Both the position numbers and the translations under genes were made by a program. From Diospyros lotus (taxonomy: Eukaryota > Streptophyta > Magnoliopsida > Ericales > Ebenaceae): DNA of 64,000 bases. Below are positions 42,319 through 54,506 of the stretch, piece by piece; the stretch's first letter is position 1; each line of letters begins with the position of its first letter. The stretch lies in assembly GCF_014633365.1 (NCBI RefSeq), contig NC_068352.1, positions 34,071,310-34,135,309 on the forward strand, read 5' to 3'. The notes beneath the pieces are model-generated. The model made no database searches. It had not been told where the DNA came from and worked only from the letters and a program-made list of their open reading frames with translations.

Positions 42319-42772
42319 TGTTCCTTTCGACCCGAAGTGGTGGTCATCCAGAGAGCTTGAGGCAATGACAAGTTTCATCATGGCGGTCTGAACAGTGAGA
42401 GTAGCACCTGCAAGCACTCCAACGCTCAACTCAATAGGGATTCAAGATGACAGTTTCTTTAAAATTGAAAAGAATATACTTCCACTGGTGGCAAGGCAAG
42501 CTTATATAAGAGAAAGGGAAGAGCCTGATCCTTGCGTAATCATTGGCCATTATAGGAGGATGAGGAGCCAAGGATCCCGACACTACTAAGAATGAGGGTG
42601 AAGATGAAGGACCGAGAATCCCGAGACTGTTGAGGCCTCTTGCAGGTGTGGGGGTCTCAAATAATATTGATAGGATGAGGATACCGCTGAGCTAGCGTGA
42701 GGTGAGCCCTAGTGATGGGTTATGTGCCTAACGCCAAGCTGGGGTTCTTGTGGTTAGTATGGTCTAGAAGCC
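42319..42772 (-). repeat. 5' LTR of the deleted Tat element
   Basis: Starts TGTTCCTTTCGACC and ends near GGTTAGTATGGTCTAGA; similar to 38781-39187. The two LTRs differ at many positions, so the element is old. Confidence 0.7.
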
Positions 42773-44288
42773 TTCTTGTTGCTTAAGGTTGTAGGTAGTA
42801 GTGTCTGCTGGGTTTGAATCGCATCACTTGTAATGCAATGTAGTGAGATCTATCTATCTATATATCTAATTATTATTTATTAGCATATGGAGGGATGATC
42901 GATTGACAAACAAGCAACAGCAATTGCCAATGCCCCATTTTTGTTATATATTTGAACTTCCAATTCAGCAGAATAAACCACAAGTTAACATACATACATA
43001 CATGAACTTCCAACCAAATATGGTTGAGATTTGGCTTGCAGTTGTTGGGGAAAAGCCCTTTAGATTTTTGTTATGGGCCTGTGCTGGGTCTTCGGCTGCA
43101 ATGCAAAATTATCACGTCTCGTTGACTTGACTTCATGTCATAGGCCCAGGCTCGACTGGACAGTTGTTCCCCTCTCTCTCCCTCTCGCCTGCCTGAAGAG
43201 TGCGAATCTTCATCGTCACTATTTTTATAAAGGTGAAAAGCAACGGAATGATAATAAAAAATTATCTCATATTGTTCCGTTATTTTTCAACCTCGTAAAA
43301 ATAATAAAAGTGATGTCATCCCATCAAAGATGGTAAACAAAATCGCACTCCTGCCTGGGCACTTGCAGTCTCTTTTATCTTGTATTTTTATGCCATGGGG
43401 CAGTAATATTTCTAGGATCGGCCACCCTCACATTCATATACATAAATGATAAAAGATACAATTTTTGGGATATAAAATCTATCGATATCTTGGGTTTTGT
43501 TTTATAATATCAATATGTGTGTGTAGTGGTTGAATGACAACGTTTCAAAGTTGTCAGCTAAATTAAAATAATAATAAAGAAAAAGGAGAATCTTTTATAG
43601 TGGGATTGATGTCAGCATGGACGAGATGGCTCCTCCAATTCCAAATAGGACAAAAGCAATGCACCCGAATATGAAGAGTCGCGTTCGATGCACCGGCGCC
43701 CACCAACCACTTCTTTTGTTTGGACCAAAACAAAACAGCTACTGCTACAAGTGCATTGAAAAACACAAACATCTATCTATTATATATACTTTTACTTCTA
43801 TTATTATGTTATTATTACTACTACTATATGTTCACACACACCTCCATTCTACAGACCTGAAACTTCAAAATGTATACGCCGCGGCTGCTGCTGCAAGCGC
43901 CTGCATCATGAAGAAAACCATAATCCTATTAAGTTTGAAGTGCATTATTAAGACTCTTTTACAACAAATTTAGACACCCTCATACAAATTATTATATATG
44001 TATATGACAGTGCCAATCTAGTTTGTGATCGTGGATCATTGCTGATATTTGTGTGTGAGAGTGAGTGTACGCGGCGAGTCATCTACTGAGGCTGTCGTCT
44101 TTCTAAAATATATATATTTATTTATTTATTTTGATAAATTTTATTTTTTTATTAAAAAAAAATATGTCTATTTTTGCAAAAATAATCTTTCTTGATAAAT
44201 TAGATAAATCACATCACGTGAAAGGGTGGCTACCCACTCTAATTATAGTCTTGCATTTGGTAAAGTCTAACTAATCATATTATAGAAC
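42773..44288. other. Intergenic DNA
   Basis: No supportable gene. A short (ATCT)n run at about 42850 and AT-rich stretches; the open stretch at 43617-43973 has no recognisable domain. Confidence 0.5.
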
Positions 44289-44426
44289 AATACTATGTTG
44301 CTCAGTGACAAGTAACATAGTATTTGTTTCGCCAGTGAAAAGGGTGCGGGCCCCACATGTATAGGGTCTTGCCTCTTTCATTGACAGGCAAATGTTATGT
44401 TATCCACCAGTGAATAATTTAGTATT
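44289..44426. mobile_element. Small fold-back MITE-like element
   Basis: The two halves are imperfect inverted copies: AATACTATGTT...AACATAGTATTTG on the left and (reverse complement) AATACTAAATT...AACATAACATTTG on the right, around a GCGGGCCCCACATG centre. About 138 bp; no target duplication identified. Confidence 0.45.
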
Positions 44427-45885
44427 ACCAGACTATATTATTTAAACTGATGATTATGTTGATGTGTCTTTATTATCGTATTACTAATGACCTATTTTAT
44501 TATTCTTAAACCCAATCCCCCCTGCCGGGCGCAAGTAGCAGAAATTATAATTTTTTAATTTTATATTATTTAATTTTAATCTTAAAATTAAAATACAGGA
44601 ACATGTGTAAATAATTAAAAATAACAACTTAGCAAAATAATTAGAGAGGAAAAGGATATAGTCGTAAATTTACGCGCTGGTATCCTAGTCCACGTGAAAA
44701 CTCAAGTGGTACTTGAGGGGAAAAAGAAAGGAAATGGTGGTTCACGTGGCCTGAAGCTGGAGCTAGGTGGTCCCAATACCATTGGCTGAGCTTGAGCTTG
44801 TTTTTTGCTTTTTTCTTTTTACTTTGCAAATTTAGAGGTCACACGTGACATAAGAATATGATGATTGTACGCACCGGAGGTTGGATTTGGGTGTGGTTTC
44901 ACGAGTTTAAGAAAAATGAATGAGGTTACGGATCATTATTGTTTCGTTTGCCATGACGGTTTGAAAAAAAAAATAAAGGAAAAATGAATGAGGCGTACGT
45001 ATCATTATTGCTTCATTTGACAAAGTGGTTTCATCCCTTAGAAGCTATATCAATAAGGCATTTAAAATTTATTTAAAAAAATTAATAAAATATTTAGGTG
45101 CACCTCTCCGACATTTAAGTTAAATAGCTCAAACACTATTGCTACAATATTTTATAAAAGTTATTTATAAGCCGGTTTGATTGAGTCATTTTACACTCAT
45201 CTTTTTGTTAATTTTCAATCATGTCCTTATTCTTCAACCTCTGTCTCTTATCACCTTCTTCTTCAGTTCTTCCGACCACCACCATCGGTCATTGCTGTCA
45301 CCCTCATCATGTCGCCAACCGTCTGTCACCCTCATCTCCTCCATCCATGTTTTTCCTTCTCGCTGTTGCCATAGTCGATTCAACTGATATATATATATAT
45401 AACTATTATATTTATATAATAATAAATATATATAATAATATATTTTTAATAATTATATATAATTTATCAATGTTTAATAATAAAATTTTATATTATTTAA
45501 TAACATATCTATTTTCATCTTTTTATCAAGTTATAATAGTTTATCAATTATTTCAAATTAAACACATAACTATTAAGTGATAACTTAAAAATAAATTTAT
45601 CCAAATACATTTTCAACTTAAATGATATCTAATTTAAACGTTATAAACTGCTTAAATACTAGCTAACTTAAAAGTTTAAAAAAAAATCTACCCAAACTAA
45701 GCCTGTGCCACGTATTTGCAAGATCATTGGATAGTAATTGGAAGGAGGGTGGGGCACCCGCACCCGTACTCACACTCGCAGACATCATCAGGACAGGAGA
45801 ACACCCTAGGACTTGACTCAAACAGCTCTCTGTTAAAATTTGATGGATCCACATTACGTAATACAGCAAGCTCGAGGGGTGGAGG
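44427..45885. other. AT-rich intergenic DNA
   Basis: No gene seen; TA-rich runs at 45390-45470. Confidence 0.5.
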
Positions 45886-46894
45886 TAGGGGTGTGCAATC
45901 GGTTATAACCGAATCGAACCACCCAAAAATTATTAATCGAATCGAACTGAATTATCCCTAATAACCGAACCGAACCGACCGATAATCCTAGTATAACCGA
46001 ACTAACCGAAACCAAAATAACCGAACAACAAAATGCAATAATCGAACCGAACCCACAATAGGCAGAGAGTTTCCAATCCCCAATCAGAACCGATAATCCT
46101 AGTATAACCGAACATAAAACCAAAACGATTTTCTAGTCCCCAATCAGAATTTCCAAAACAAATGAACAAGAATCAGAAATATTCAGAGTTTCCTAATCGA
46201 AATTTTCCAGAACAAGAATCACTTAATCATAAATAGTGTACCTTTGAGTCTTTGACGCAAGAGTTGAGGTCGCCAGGAATCTTGTAGCGATTGGGAAGAA
46301 AAAGGGCCTGGTCAACGAGCTTCGAAGCGCACATCGTCGTCGTCGATTGACCCTTCGCCATTTCGACAGCCACCACTGCTAGCGCTGCCACCATGGCCCA
46401 AATCTTGGAATAGCCATCGTCGATCGTCCAAGCACAAGGAAAAGAAGAAACGAAGGCGAGGGATGGTGGGGTGAGAGTTAGGGTTCGATTCGATTAGGTG
46501 TGGGTTAGGGTTAGGGTTCGATTGGAAGAAGGCAAGGGTTAGGGTTCGATTCAATCGCCTGCAAGAGAGAGAGAGAGAGAGAAGGGGGGTGCGATTATCT
46601 CTCAACACATGAACTCACAGCGAGGGTGGGGGGAGATAGCGAGAGAGAGAAAAGGGGGGAGTGTGAGTGTCTGTGTCGGTCGTGTGGGTTCCGTGTTTGG
46701 GGGGAAGGGTTGAACTCCACAATTAATTGGTTAGTTCAGTTAATCGAAAATTAAATTATTGTAAATCGTTTCATAAAAAAATTGAACCGAATTAACCGAA
46801 TTAAATTATTTTATCAAAAAAATTGAACCGAACTAACCAATTTGATCGGTTCAATTCGATTAATTCGGTTTAACCGAACCGCTGCTCACCCCTA
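45886..46894. mobile_element. hAT-like non-autonomous element, about 1.0 kb
   Basis: It starts TAGGGGTGTGCAATCGGTTA and its reverse-complemented end reads TAGGGGTGAGCAGCGGTTCG. The subterminal regions are full of AACCGAA/TTCGGTT motifs in both orientations. The 8 bases outside are GGTGGAGG and AGTGGGGG (6 of 8 equal). TAGGGGTG(T/A)GC termini and an 8-bp duplication are typical of plant hAT elements. The centre has AACCCTAACCC (telo-box-like) and (GA)n stretches but no transposase. Confidence 0.65.
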
Positions 46895-47386
46895 AGTGGG
46901 GGGAGGAATTCGGTTGCAACTACAGGGCCTAATGGGCCCATTAACCAGTTGGTATTAATGGGCAGACCCATTCTTTGTACTTAATTTTCGCACTTAATTC
47001 CCAACTCCCAAACAAATTTCGAGTAAAGATGCAGGGCAGCAATTCAACGAAGTCGGATGTCATCAGCCAAAATTGATTATTATTACTATTTTATTTTTAT
47101 TTTAGTAGGAATTCGATTATTCAAATGCACAAAATAACGTAACTTCATCCTCCTGTCATATGATGTGTCCGAGGGCCGATGGCCCCAGGACCGAGTCGTG
47201 TCGTCTGCGCTGCTGCTCCTCCTCCTCAGGATCACGTGGCTGCTTATTTTATTTTTAATGAGGGCATCAATGGGCCCCATCTCACATGGGCCGGCCCTTG
47301 ACCATTCTCCTTTTTCTAATTACCCAACGACAAATCCAACTCCGGGCATACCGAGCAGACTTAGGACCTGCTCCTCCTCCTCCTCC
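46895..47386. other. Upstream region of the phytohormone-binding-protein-like gene
   Basis: No gene seen. Contains GGATCACGTGG (about 47229), a G-box core (CACGTG) that plant bZIP/bHLH factors bind. Confidence 0.45.
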
Positions 47387-47393
47387 TATAAAT
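47387..47393 (+). promoter_or_regulatory. TATA box of the phytohormone-binding-protein-like gene
   Basis: CTCCTATAAATTGG lies 112 bases before the start codon, placing the transcription start near 47420. Confidence 0.7.
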
Positions 47394-47498
47394 TGGCCTC
47401 CAATAGTTGGAGTCATTGCCACACCGACGAGCAGCAGCAGCTACCCACCTCGTGAGAGAGTTTAAGACAAGCAAAGGACTTCGACAGCAGCCGCCGCC

Positions 47499-47731
47499 AT
47501 GGCAAAGGAAGCTAATGCCCAGACCAAAGTGAAAGTTGAAGTGGAATCCATTTGGAAGGCCGTGGCCAAGGACTTGAGGTTCATCGCTCCCAAAATTCTG
47601 CCTAGCAAGGTTAAGAGCGTCGAAGTGCTCGAGGGAGATGGCTTCAGCGTTGGCTCCATCATGCGCTTCAACTTCGTCCCCGGTGAGTACCAATATTACT
47701 AGTACTTTTACTAATTCATTAATTAATTACT

Positions 47732-47787
<56 letters not shown>

Positions 47788-48120
47788 GTATTAATATCCA
47801 TGAATAATATACAATATTATATTATAACAACAGACATCTCACCGAGAGGGTACCAGAACGAGAAGGTGGTAGAACTGGATGAAGAGCGCCACCGCGTAGG
47901 GCTGCAAGTGGTGGAAGCCGGCCGCTTCGATATTGGTTTCAAGGCTTTCAAGATCACCTACCAATTCACGGCCCAAGGAGAGAAGGAGACCCTTGTGGAC
48001 ATCAACCTCGCCTATGAGATGAACGAAGGTGCCACAGAAATCCCCGCCGAAGATCTTCTCAAATCCCCTCTCACTGTCATGCAGTGCTTCGAGGATTTCT
48101 TGACCGCCCAAAACAAGTGA
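47499..48120 (+). CDS. Bet v 1-family protein, phytohormone-binding-protein (PhBP/CSBP)-like
   Basis: Exons 47499-47682 and 47834-48120, joined by GT-AG in phase 1 inside codon 62, the usual intron position of PR-10/Bet v 1 genes; 156 residues. It shows the glycine-rich P-loop (EGDGFSVGS, 45-53), the following beta-strands (MRFNFVP, YQNEKVVELDEE) and a C-terminal helix. The N-terminus (MAKEANAQTKVKVEVESIWK) and LQVVEAG segment are nearest to cytosolic phytohormone-binding proteins, which bind cytokinins or gibberellins in a hydrophobic cavity, rather than to pathogenesis-related PR-10. Ligand and function are inferred. All reading is intact. Confidence 0.85.
47734..47788. repeat. (CT)n(CA)n microsatellite in the intron
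   Basis: About 16 CT units followed by about 11 CA units between the two exons. Confidence 0.9.
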
Positions 48121-49292
48121 TCATCATAATCGTCGATCAAACACCCCCCGGGGCGCTGTTTAATTGCTTAAATAATTTCCTGTGGCCCTCGCCTTTTTGT
48201 CTATTTCATGGGCTAAATATTGGCATGGCAGGGCATGCATATAATATAGCCGATCGATCAAATCTACGTCGGTCGGTCTATATATGAATGACCCGCCGGC
48301 TACATGCGTTGGTTCTCGTCTTGTATTTGCATTCCGTCTAGTCAACTCGATTTTCTTGTACTCGATTGGTGAGCACTTTTCATTGCTACCCTTTCTCTCC
48401 CAAAATCTCAAATAAAAGTGAGTCGACCCAGTTACTTAAAACTCTTCAAAGCTTGAACTATTATTATTGACTTGATCGACGATGAACCGGCCTAATACCC
48501 TGTTCCATTAAAAAAGATGTCTTGATTAATTGAACAGCTGGAACAGCTACATTCGGAGGATACAGATGTCATATGTGCGTGTACATGACTTAAAAAGGAA
48601 GATTTTATAAAAGAACTGAACATGAAAGGAACGGGAGAACAGGAGGGATCTCACCTTTGTTTGGACGTTTAACGATGATAAAGGTAGAAAATTTTCTCTT
48701 CCTCTTGCCCTTGTTTGAAAATTTTAAATAAAAATAAAAGAGAGCGAAAAAAATTAAATTCTTACTACTTATGGTTTATATTTGAAATTGTTGTTCTCGA
48801 TAATAAATTTTTATAATTGTGAGATTATTCCTCTTTTACCTTTAGTTTTTAGAAGACTTAGTCAAAAGTATGGAGTGTCTCTTATACGGCCTTTGATGCT
48901 TAAATTAATTAAATTGGAAGAATATGTAATAATTGTAGAAGAAGTGTAACTATTATTCTTGGCATATCTTGATTGGAAAAAATATTTTTTATTTATAAAA
49001 ATTGAAACTAATATATAGAAGAACATAATTTTTTAGATCTATTTTGGATTTTCAAACAAATATTTCAGAAGGTTGACATGTTCTCTGCATATCATAATTT
49101 GAAGAGTCTCTCAAAAATTACATTTCTAGCACTTAAAGAGAGAAAAAATTATATTTCTAGCACTCAAGAGAGAATCCTAAGAGAGTTCCATACCTGAAAA
49201 AGGTTAACAAGAGGTTCCCAAGAAAGTCTACAATCTCCCAAAAAGTACCTAGAAGAGTCTCTTCCAAGGGCAAAGGCTCACTAGAAGGTTCC

Positions 49293-49337
<45 letters not shown>

Positions 49338-49411
49338 ACAAAATAACAAAAATATAAAAAAATACTCTTTTTAACACAACTCTTTTGCACCAAAAAGCGT
49401 GTGTTTGTTAA
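48121..49411. other. Intergenic DNA
   Basis: 3' flank of the previous gene, then AT-rich DNA with a (TA)n run at 49297-49336. No gene seen. Confidence 0.5.
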
Positions 49412-49536
49412 TGTAAAAAATATTTGAGAGAAAAGAAGAAGTTTAATCTTATTCACTCGGTCAATGGTATAAATACATGAATATAAGATACATACTCTCT
49501 ATAGAAGTTTACTCTATTTGCAAGATATTTAAATTA

Positions 49537-49544
49537 TTTAAAAT
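49537..49544. repeat. 8-bp target-site duplication of the hAT insertion, left copy
   Basis: TTTAAAAT, repeated exactly at 50361-50368. Confidence 0.85.
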
Positions 49545-50360
49545 TAGTGTTCTAAAAGGCGCTAAACGCTAGTCGGGCGAGAGGCTAGGTCCTAGCAAAC
49601 TAGGGCGCCTAGGCGAGACCTAGGAAAATTGTTACTTTTTTTATTTTTTAATTTTGTGATGTAATTTGATGTTATTTTCAATTAAATCAAAGTTAAAAAG
49701 CATCAATAATGTAACATAAACCAATAATACAACAAAAATGGAATGATATTAAATTTTTTAAAACATTAATAATAATAATTAATAAATATTTAAATAAGTG
49801 AATAACAAATAATCAAACATTAACATAAATCCTAAATTAAATAACAAAAAGAAAACAAAAGAGGCAACACGCAACAATAAGCAGCACGAGAGAGAAGGGG
49901 AAATCGGAGGCGACTCTACAACTGGTGTGCGAGCACGAGAGAGAAGGGGAAATCGGTGTTGCTGCTTGCCTACAACTTACTGGAGGCGACTTTGCAACTG
50001 GTGTGCGAGCACGAGAGAGAAGGGGAAATCAGTGGCGGTGCGCAAGCACGAGAGAGGAGACTCTACAACTGTAAGAACCGAAAGCGACTTTGCAACTGCA
50101 AGAGATGGTAGCGATACGCGCGAGAGAGAAGGGGTAACGGGTAAGGGGAAACAAAAACCTAATAAATTTATACTAAATTGATTCACGCGACCTAGGCGGC
50201 CGATTAGGCCATAATCGGCCAGGCGGTTCGCGCGGCTAGGCGTCTGCCTTGGCCACCTAGGCGCTACCCGGTACCGATTAGCCGGCCTAGTGCCTAAGGT
50301 GGTCGATTTGGCCATAATTGCGGCAGCCAACGGCTGCCTAAGCCGCGTTTTAGTTCACTG
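49545..50360. mobile_element. Non-autonomous hAT element inserted in the copia LTR
   Basis: 816 bp between perfect TTTAAAAT duplications. Ends TAGTGTTCTAAAAGGCGCT and (reverse complement) CAGTGAACTAAAACGCGGCT match well. The subterminal DNA is rich in GCCTAGGCG-type motifs. The centre has a GAGCACGAGAGAGAAGGGGA repeat (four copies, about 49,880-50,060) and no transposase. Confidence 0.85.
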
Positions 50361-50368
50361 TTTAAAAT
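50361..50368. repeat. 8-bp target-site duplication of the hAT insertion, right copy
   Basis: TTTAAAAT, identical to 49537-49544. Confidence 0.85.
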
Positions 50369-50541
50369 ACAAATTAATTATCTCTTAGTTTTAGGAATGC
50401 AGTTGACTTCTCTTTTTCTCCATTTATCTCTTTATCCTTCCTAGAATTTAGGCTTCTTTATCTTCATCAAATCAGCAGCTTCTATATCCTTGAATTTCGG
50501 CTTTCTTATCTTCGACAGCTTCTATATTTCCACACTCCCCC

Positions 50542-52330
50542 TCAAACTGGGTTGAATATGTTATTGAGACCAAACTTGCAACTTAATTCATCAAATAGTC
50601 TTCTTAGTAGGGCCTTAGTTAGAATATCAGTTACCTGATTTTCTGTAGGAACGTAGAATAGTTTGAACACTCCTTTTATCTTCTCTTTAATAAAGTGTCT
50701 ATCGATCTCCACATGTTTTGTTCGATCATGATGGACCAGGTTTTTTGTAATATTGATGGCTAATTGATTATCATATAATACTTGAACTGGCTCTGTCATA
50801 TTTACTTGTAATTCTTAGAGTAGTCTTCTTAGCCATATTCTTTCACAAAAACCTTGAGCCATGGCTCTGAACTCAGCTTTTGCACTGCTTCTAGAGACAA
50901 CTGATTGTTTCTTGTTGCACCAAGCGACTAGATTTTCCCATACAAACGAACAATATCCAAAGGTTGATATTTTATCTAGGATTGATCCAGCCCAATCAGC
51001 ATCACTATAGACTCTGATCCCTCGGTTTGTTGTTTTCTTGAACATTAATCCTGGCTTAGAGTTAATTTTAAGTACCTGAGGATGCGATAGACTACTTCGT
51101 GCTCTTCTTTGGGATCATTTATGAATTAACTTACAATACTCACAGAAAAACCTATATCTAGCTTGGTACGATATAAGTATATAAGTTTTCCTACCAACAT
51201 TTGATATCCTCCATTTGTCAACTGGTGTGCTCTCTTTGCCAACATCTAACTTTATTGTAGATTCCATAGGAGTATCTGTCGGTTTTCAACCAAGCATCCT
51301 TGTTTCATTTAGGAGATCAAGAACATACTTTCTTTGGGAGACTGAAATCCCTTCTTTTGACCTTGCAACTTCTATATCTAAGAAGTATCGTAGACTTCCT
51401 AGATCCTTAATTTCAAATTCCCTTGAAATGACTTCCTTAAGGCTTTTGATTTCAACAATGTCATTTCCTGTAACATTGATATCATCTACACATACAATAA
51501 GAATGAAAATTTTACCTTCCTTAGAATGCTTGATAAATAAGGTGCAATCTACTTGACATTGATTATATCCATATTTCTTGATTGCCCTTGCAAATCTCTC
51601 AAATCAGGCTCTTGGGGACTGTTTAAGTCCATAAAGTGATCTCCTTAGCTTGCATACTTTGTTTCTTGTAAGCTTCGTTTCAAAACCATGTGGAATTTTC
51701 ATGTAGACTTCCTCTTCTAGATCATTATTTAGAAACACATTTTTTACATCTAATTGATGTAAAGGCCAATCCAAGTTTGTTGTTAGAGACAATAAAACTC
51801 TAATGGTATTTAGTTTTGGCACAGGGACAAATGTTTCTTAATAGTCAATACCATAAGATTGGGTGAACCCCTTTGCTACTAGTCGAGCCTTGTACCTGTC
51901 AATCCTTCCATCCTCCTTGTATTTTACTATAAAAACCTATTTGCAGCCCACAAGGTTCTTTTCGGGGGGGGTAAATCAGTAATATCCCATGTCTTATTCT
52001 TCTCCAATGCCTTGATTTCCTCAAGAACAACATTCCTCCACTTAGGGTGTTGAAAAGCCTTTTGAATAGTGTGTGGAACTTGTACTTTCTCCATATTTGA
52101 AACAAATGCATTAAATTTGGGTGAGAGACTCTTGTATGAAATATAATTTTGTATAGGATGTTCTGTACATGATCTTACTCATTTTCTCAAAGCAATAAGC
52201 CAATGTAAATCCTCATCATCAAAGGAATTAGTAGTGTCCGAATTCTCACCAGTTGCAGGATCTAAATTCAGGTCAGCTTTTTGATCAAGTCTAGGGTATG
52301 TTTGGTCCTTACTTTCCTTCCGGTTAAGCT
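50542..52330 (-). pseudogene. Copia pol remnant (reverse transcriptase and RNase H)
   Basis: RNase H C-terminal part at 50542-50799 (LYDNQLAINITKN, HVEIDRHFIKEKI), its N-terminal part at 50815-51045 (YSDADWAGS, SSAKAEFRAMAQG), and reverse transcriptase at about 51150-52110 ([35 protein letters not shown]). Frames change several times; the DADWAG and LDVKNVFL blocks are copia-specific. Confidence 0.85.
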
Positions 52331-52760
52331 ATCTCTGAACTTTTACTTATATCCATGGTAATCAGGTACTACCGCTCGGTACATGAACAACTATTCACTG
52401 TTGCATCAAAAATCTGGCCAAGGAAAGAACACTTACCCTTTTTCCTTGCTGGGAGCACAAACGCTACTTCCTTTACACCTCCCTTTGGTCATTGTGTTGT
52501 CTGGGAGCTCTGTAAATCTATTTCAAAAAGTCAATTTCTTCCTCCGCCTCGTCTTCTTCGTCCCTGACGTCTTCATCCTTCGATTGCTTCCTCCTCAACA
52601 TCGTCCTCAACCCTCGATTCCTCTTCGCGTCCTCCCCCTTCTCCTTCTTCTTAAAGTCGCCTCTTTCTAATCTCAAAATAGGGTTTAGGGTTTCAACTTC
52701 AGATTTGATTTTTAATGGTCCATATGGATTAAAAGTATGGGTTAAAAGACAACAAGTCCG
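52331..52760. other. Spacer with first copy of a diverged duplication
   Basis: About 52515-52650 (TTTCAAAAAGTCAATTTCTT... and CT-rich sequence) is repeated with divergence at about 52995-53140. No gene seen. Confidence 0.5.
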
Positions 52761-52925
52761 ATCGGATGAAATAAAAAAAAAAAAGGACAAGAAGTTTGAT
52801 AGAACGAAATTGAAAAAAAAAAAAAAGGATGAGATGTTCGATCGAACGAAATTAAAAAAAAAAAAGACGAGAAGTCTAATCAAATGAAAGAAAAAAAAAG
52901 GACGACAAACTCGATTGGACTCTTG
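52760..52925. repeat. A-rich minisatellite, about 42-bp unit, four copies
   Basis: Units of the form GATCGAACGAAATT-(A)n-GGACGAGAAGT, with 9-14 A, repeated four times with substitutions. Reading frames through it are artefacts. Confidence 0.75.
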
Positions 52926-54506
52926 TTCAAACTTACTCTTTGTCTTCTTTCTCTACTGTGTTAGGAAATATGTTGTCTACAAGCTTTGCAAATATGTTTC
53001 AAAACTGCCAATTTCTTCCTCTGCCTCATGTTCTTTGTCCTCAACGTCTTTGTCCTTCAATTGCTTCGTCTTTGACGTCGTCATTGGCCTCCGATTGCTC
53101 TTCGCGTCGTTCTCTTCCTCTTTCCTCCCTTCGCTTCGACTCTTCCTGATCTAAGCCCTAAATCCATATAATGAAATACAAAGGGATCCAAGCAGAAGAT
53201 GGAAGGCCAAAAAGGGGAAGATGGAAGTCCATATAATGAAATGACCATCCTATCATCTTTCCTGACCCAAATCGGGAATTAATTAAGAAATGGAAGGCCA
53301 AGCACAAGATGTTATAATTGTTACTTGAAATTTGAATTTAAATTTATTTGTGGTTAGGACTCTTAATCACAGTCACATTCAATTTTAAATGAGATTTATC
53401 TCGTATGAAGAAATATTAGTATAAATCATCTTTTAATTAGAATGTAATTTTTTGTGTACATTTATAGATAATTTTAAATCTATAAATAGATGTACAATAC
53501 TCTAAAATTAATTATAATTATATCACTTTTGTTATAATAATATTTGCTTAGAGATATTTTGATGTGATAATATCATTTTTGTAATAGCAATTATTTATTT
53601 AGTGATATTTTATTCTTTTTACTTGTAATTTTTTTTAATTTGATTTTTTTCATGTAAAATTTTATATTCAACATGGAATTGATGATTTAATTGCGATTTA
53701 TTTTCGTTCCATTCTCCTAACAGAAGAACTCTCTTTGATGATGAAAGTGCTGATCATAATGAGATTACAGTACGTGGAAGTGAAACCAAGAGGCACTGCC
53801 ACAGTAATTTGGTAGGTATTTGTATTTTAAGAGGTGTGGTATAAAAATAAGAAAGGATCGAGATAACAACAGAGGGTGTTGTGCAAAAACAAGTGGTAGA
53901 GATGCGAAGTGATATAAAGAAATGCGGTTCACTTTGAAAATAAGAAGCATTGATACCTTGGGGTACTTCAGAATTACCCCATTGACTTAGCCCAAAACAG
54001 CATCCCCAAAGTTACACCCCAAATAGATAGATCCATTTGTGGCGACCCCGATCGTCTGCCATTACCCAATTTGGCATGAATTACCGTCTCAGTTTTCATT
54101 TTTCCATCAACAGCCTAAATATGAAAAAGTTTAGAAGAAAAAGTTAAGGCAAGGCCAGAATAAAACCTCGAAGAAATTGAAAGAGACAACTGCAAAGAAC
54201 AGTGCACATTGAATCAATCCAAATCCCACATTAAACTTTTCAGTCTGCAGAGATTTTTTCAATTCTACTTGATCTTGACTTTGCTTATATTTTTTTTCTT
54301 CTTTGCTTATCTACTTGATCTTTTTTTTTTTAACCCAGAAAGTTATCAACTTGATCTTGACTACAAAAGCTGAGAAGAATGAAGTGACTGGAAGTAGTTT
54401 TATTGTATCACTGTATTACGCAGCGCTATTACACAATATTGGAAGGAGGTCAGCGTGGTCTTGAGTGTTTTACCTTCTCATTGGTTTTGACCACTAGGGG
54501 TTTTGA
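52926..54506. other. Intergenic DNA
   Basis: Second copy of the 52.5-kb duplication at about 52995-53140, then AT-rich DNA. No gene seen. Confidence 0.5.

Larger units (their letters stand above)
38720..42772 (-). mobile_element. Internally deleted Tat-lineage element (LTR, antisense gene, gag, LTR; pol lost)
   Basis: Two diverged LTRs (38720-39187 and 42319-42772) enclose a plus-strand antisense gene remnant, a Cassandra-like 5S block and a minus-strand gag with a primer-binding site. No protease, reverse transcriptase or integrase is present, so about 4-5 kb of pol has been lost, apparently at the Cassandra-like block. Gene order equals that of the larger relative at 1-21833. Confidence 0.75.
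49412..50532 (-). repeat. 3' LTR of the copia relic, interrupted by a hAT insertion
   Basis: Removing the 816-bp insertion and one copy of the 8-bp duplication leaves an LTR of about 297 bp, TG to CA, next to a good polypurine tract. The U5-side part has TATTTATACCATTG and AATAAGAT motifs. Confidence 0.6.
49412..52330 (-). mobile_element. Ty1/copia retrotransposon relic (3' LTR to reverse transcriptase)
   Basis: Minus-strand order: reverse transcriptase pieces, RNase H, polypurine tract TTTGAGGGGGAGTG (50533-50546), then the 3' LTR starting TGGAAATATAGAAG at 50532 and ending ...TTTTTTACA at 49412. gag, integrase and the 5' LTR are not recognisable. The LTR is split by the hAT insertion at 49545-50360. 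Confidence 0.75.

Noticed and set aside
43617..43973. 118-codon plus-strand ORF
   Set aside because: AT-rich, low-complexity C-terminal part, no splice or promoter support and no recognisable family.
46490..46560. Interstitial telomere repeat
   Set aside because: Only two or three TTAGGG-type units, broken by GATTCG; fits a telo-box-like promoter motif inside a hAT-like element.
52705..52887. Lys-rich 60-codon ORF
   Set aside because: Translation of an A-rich minisatellite.
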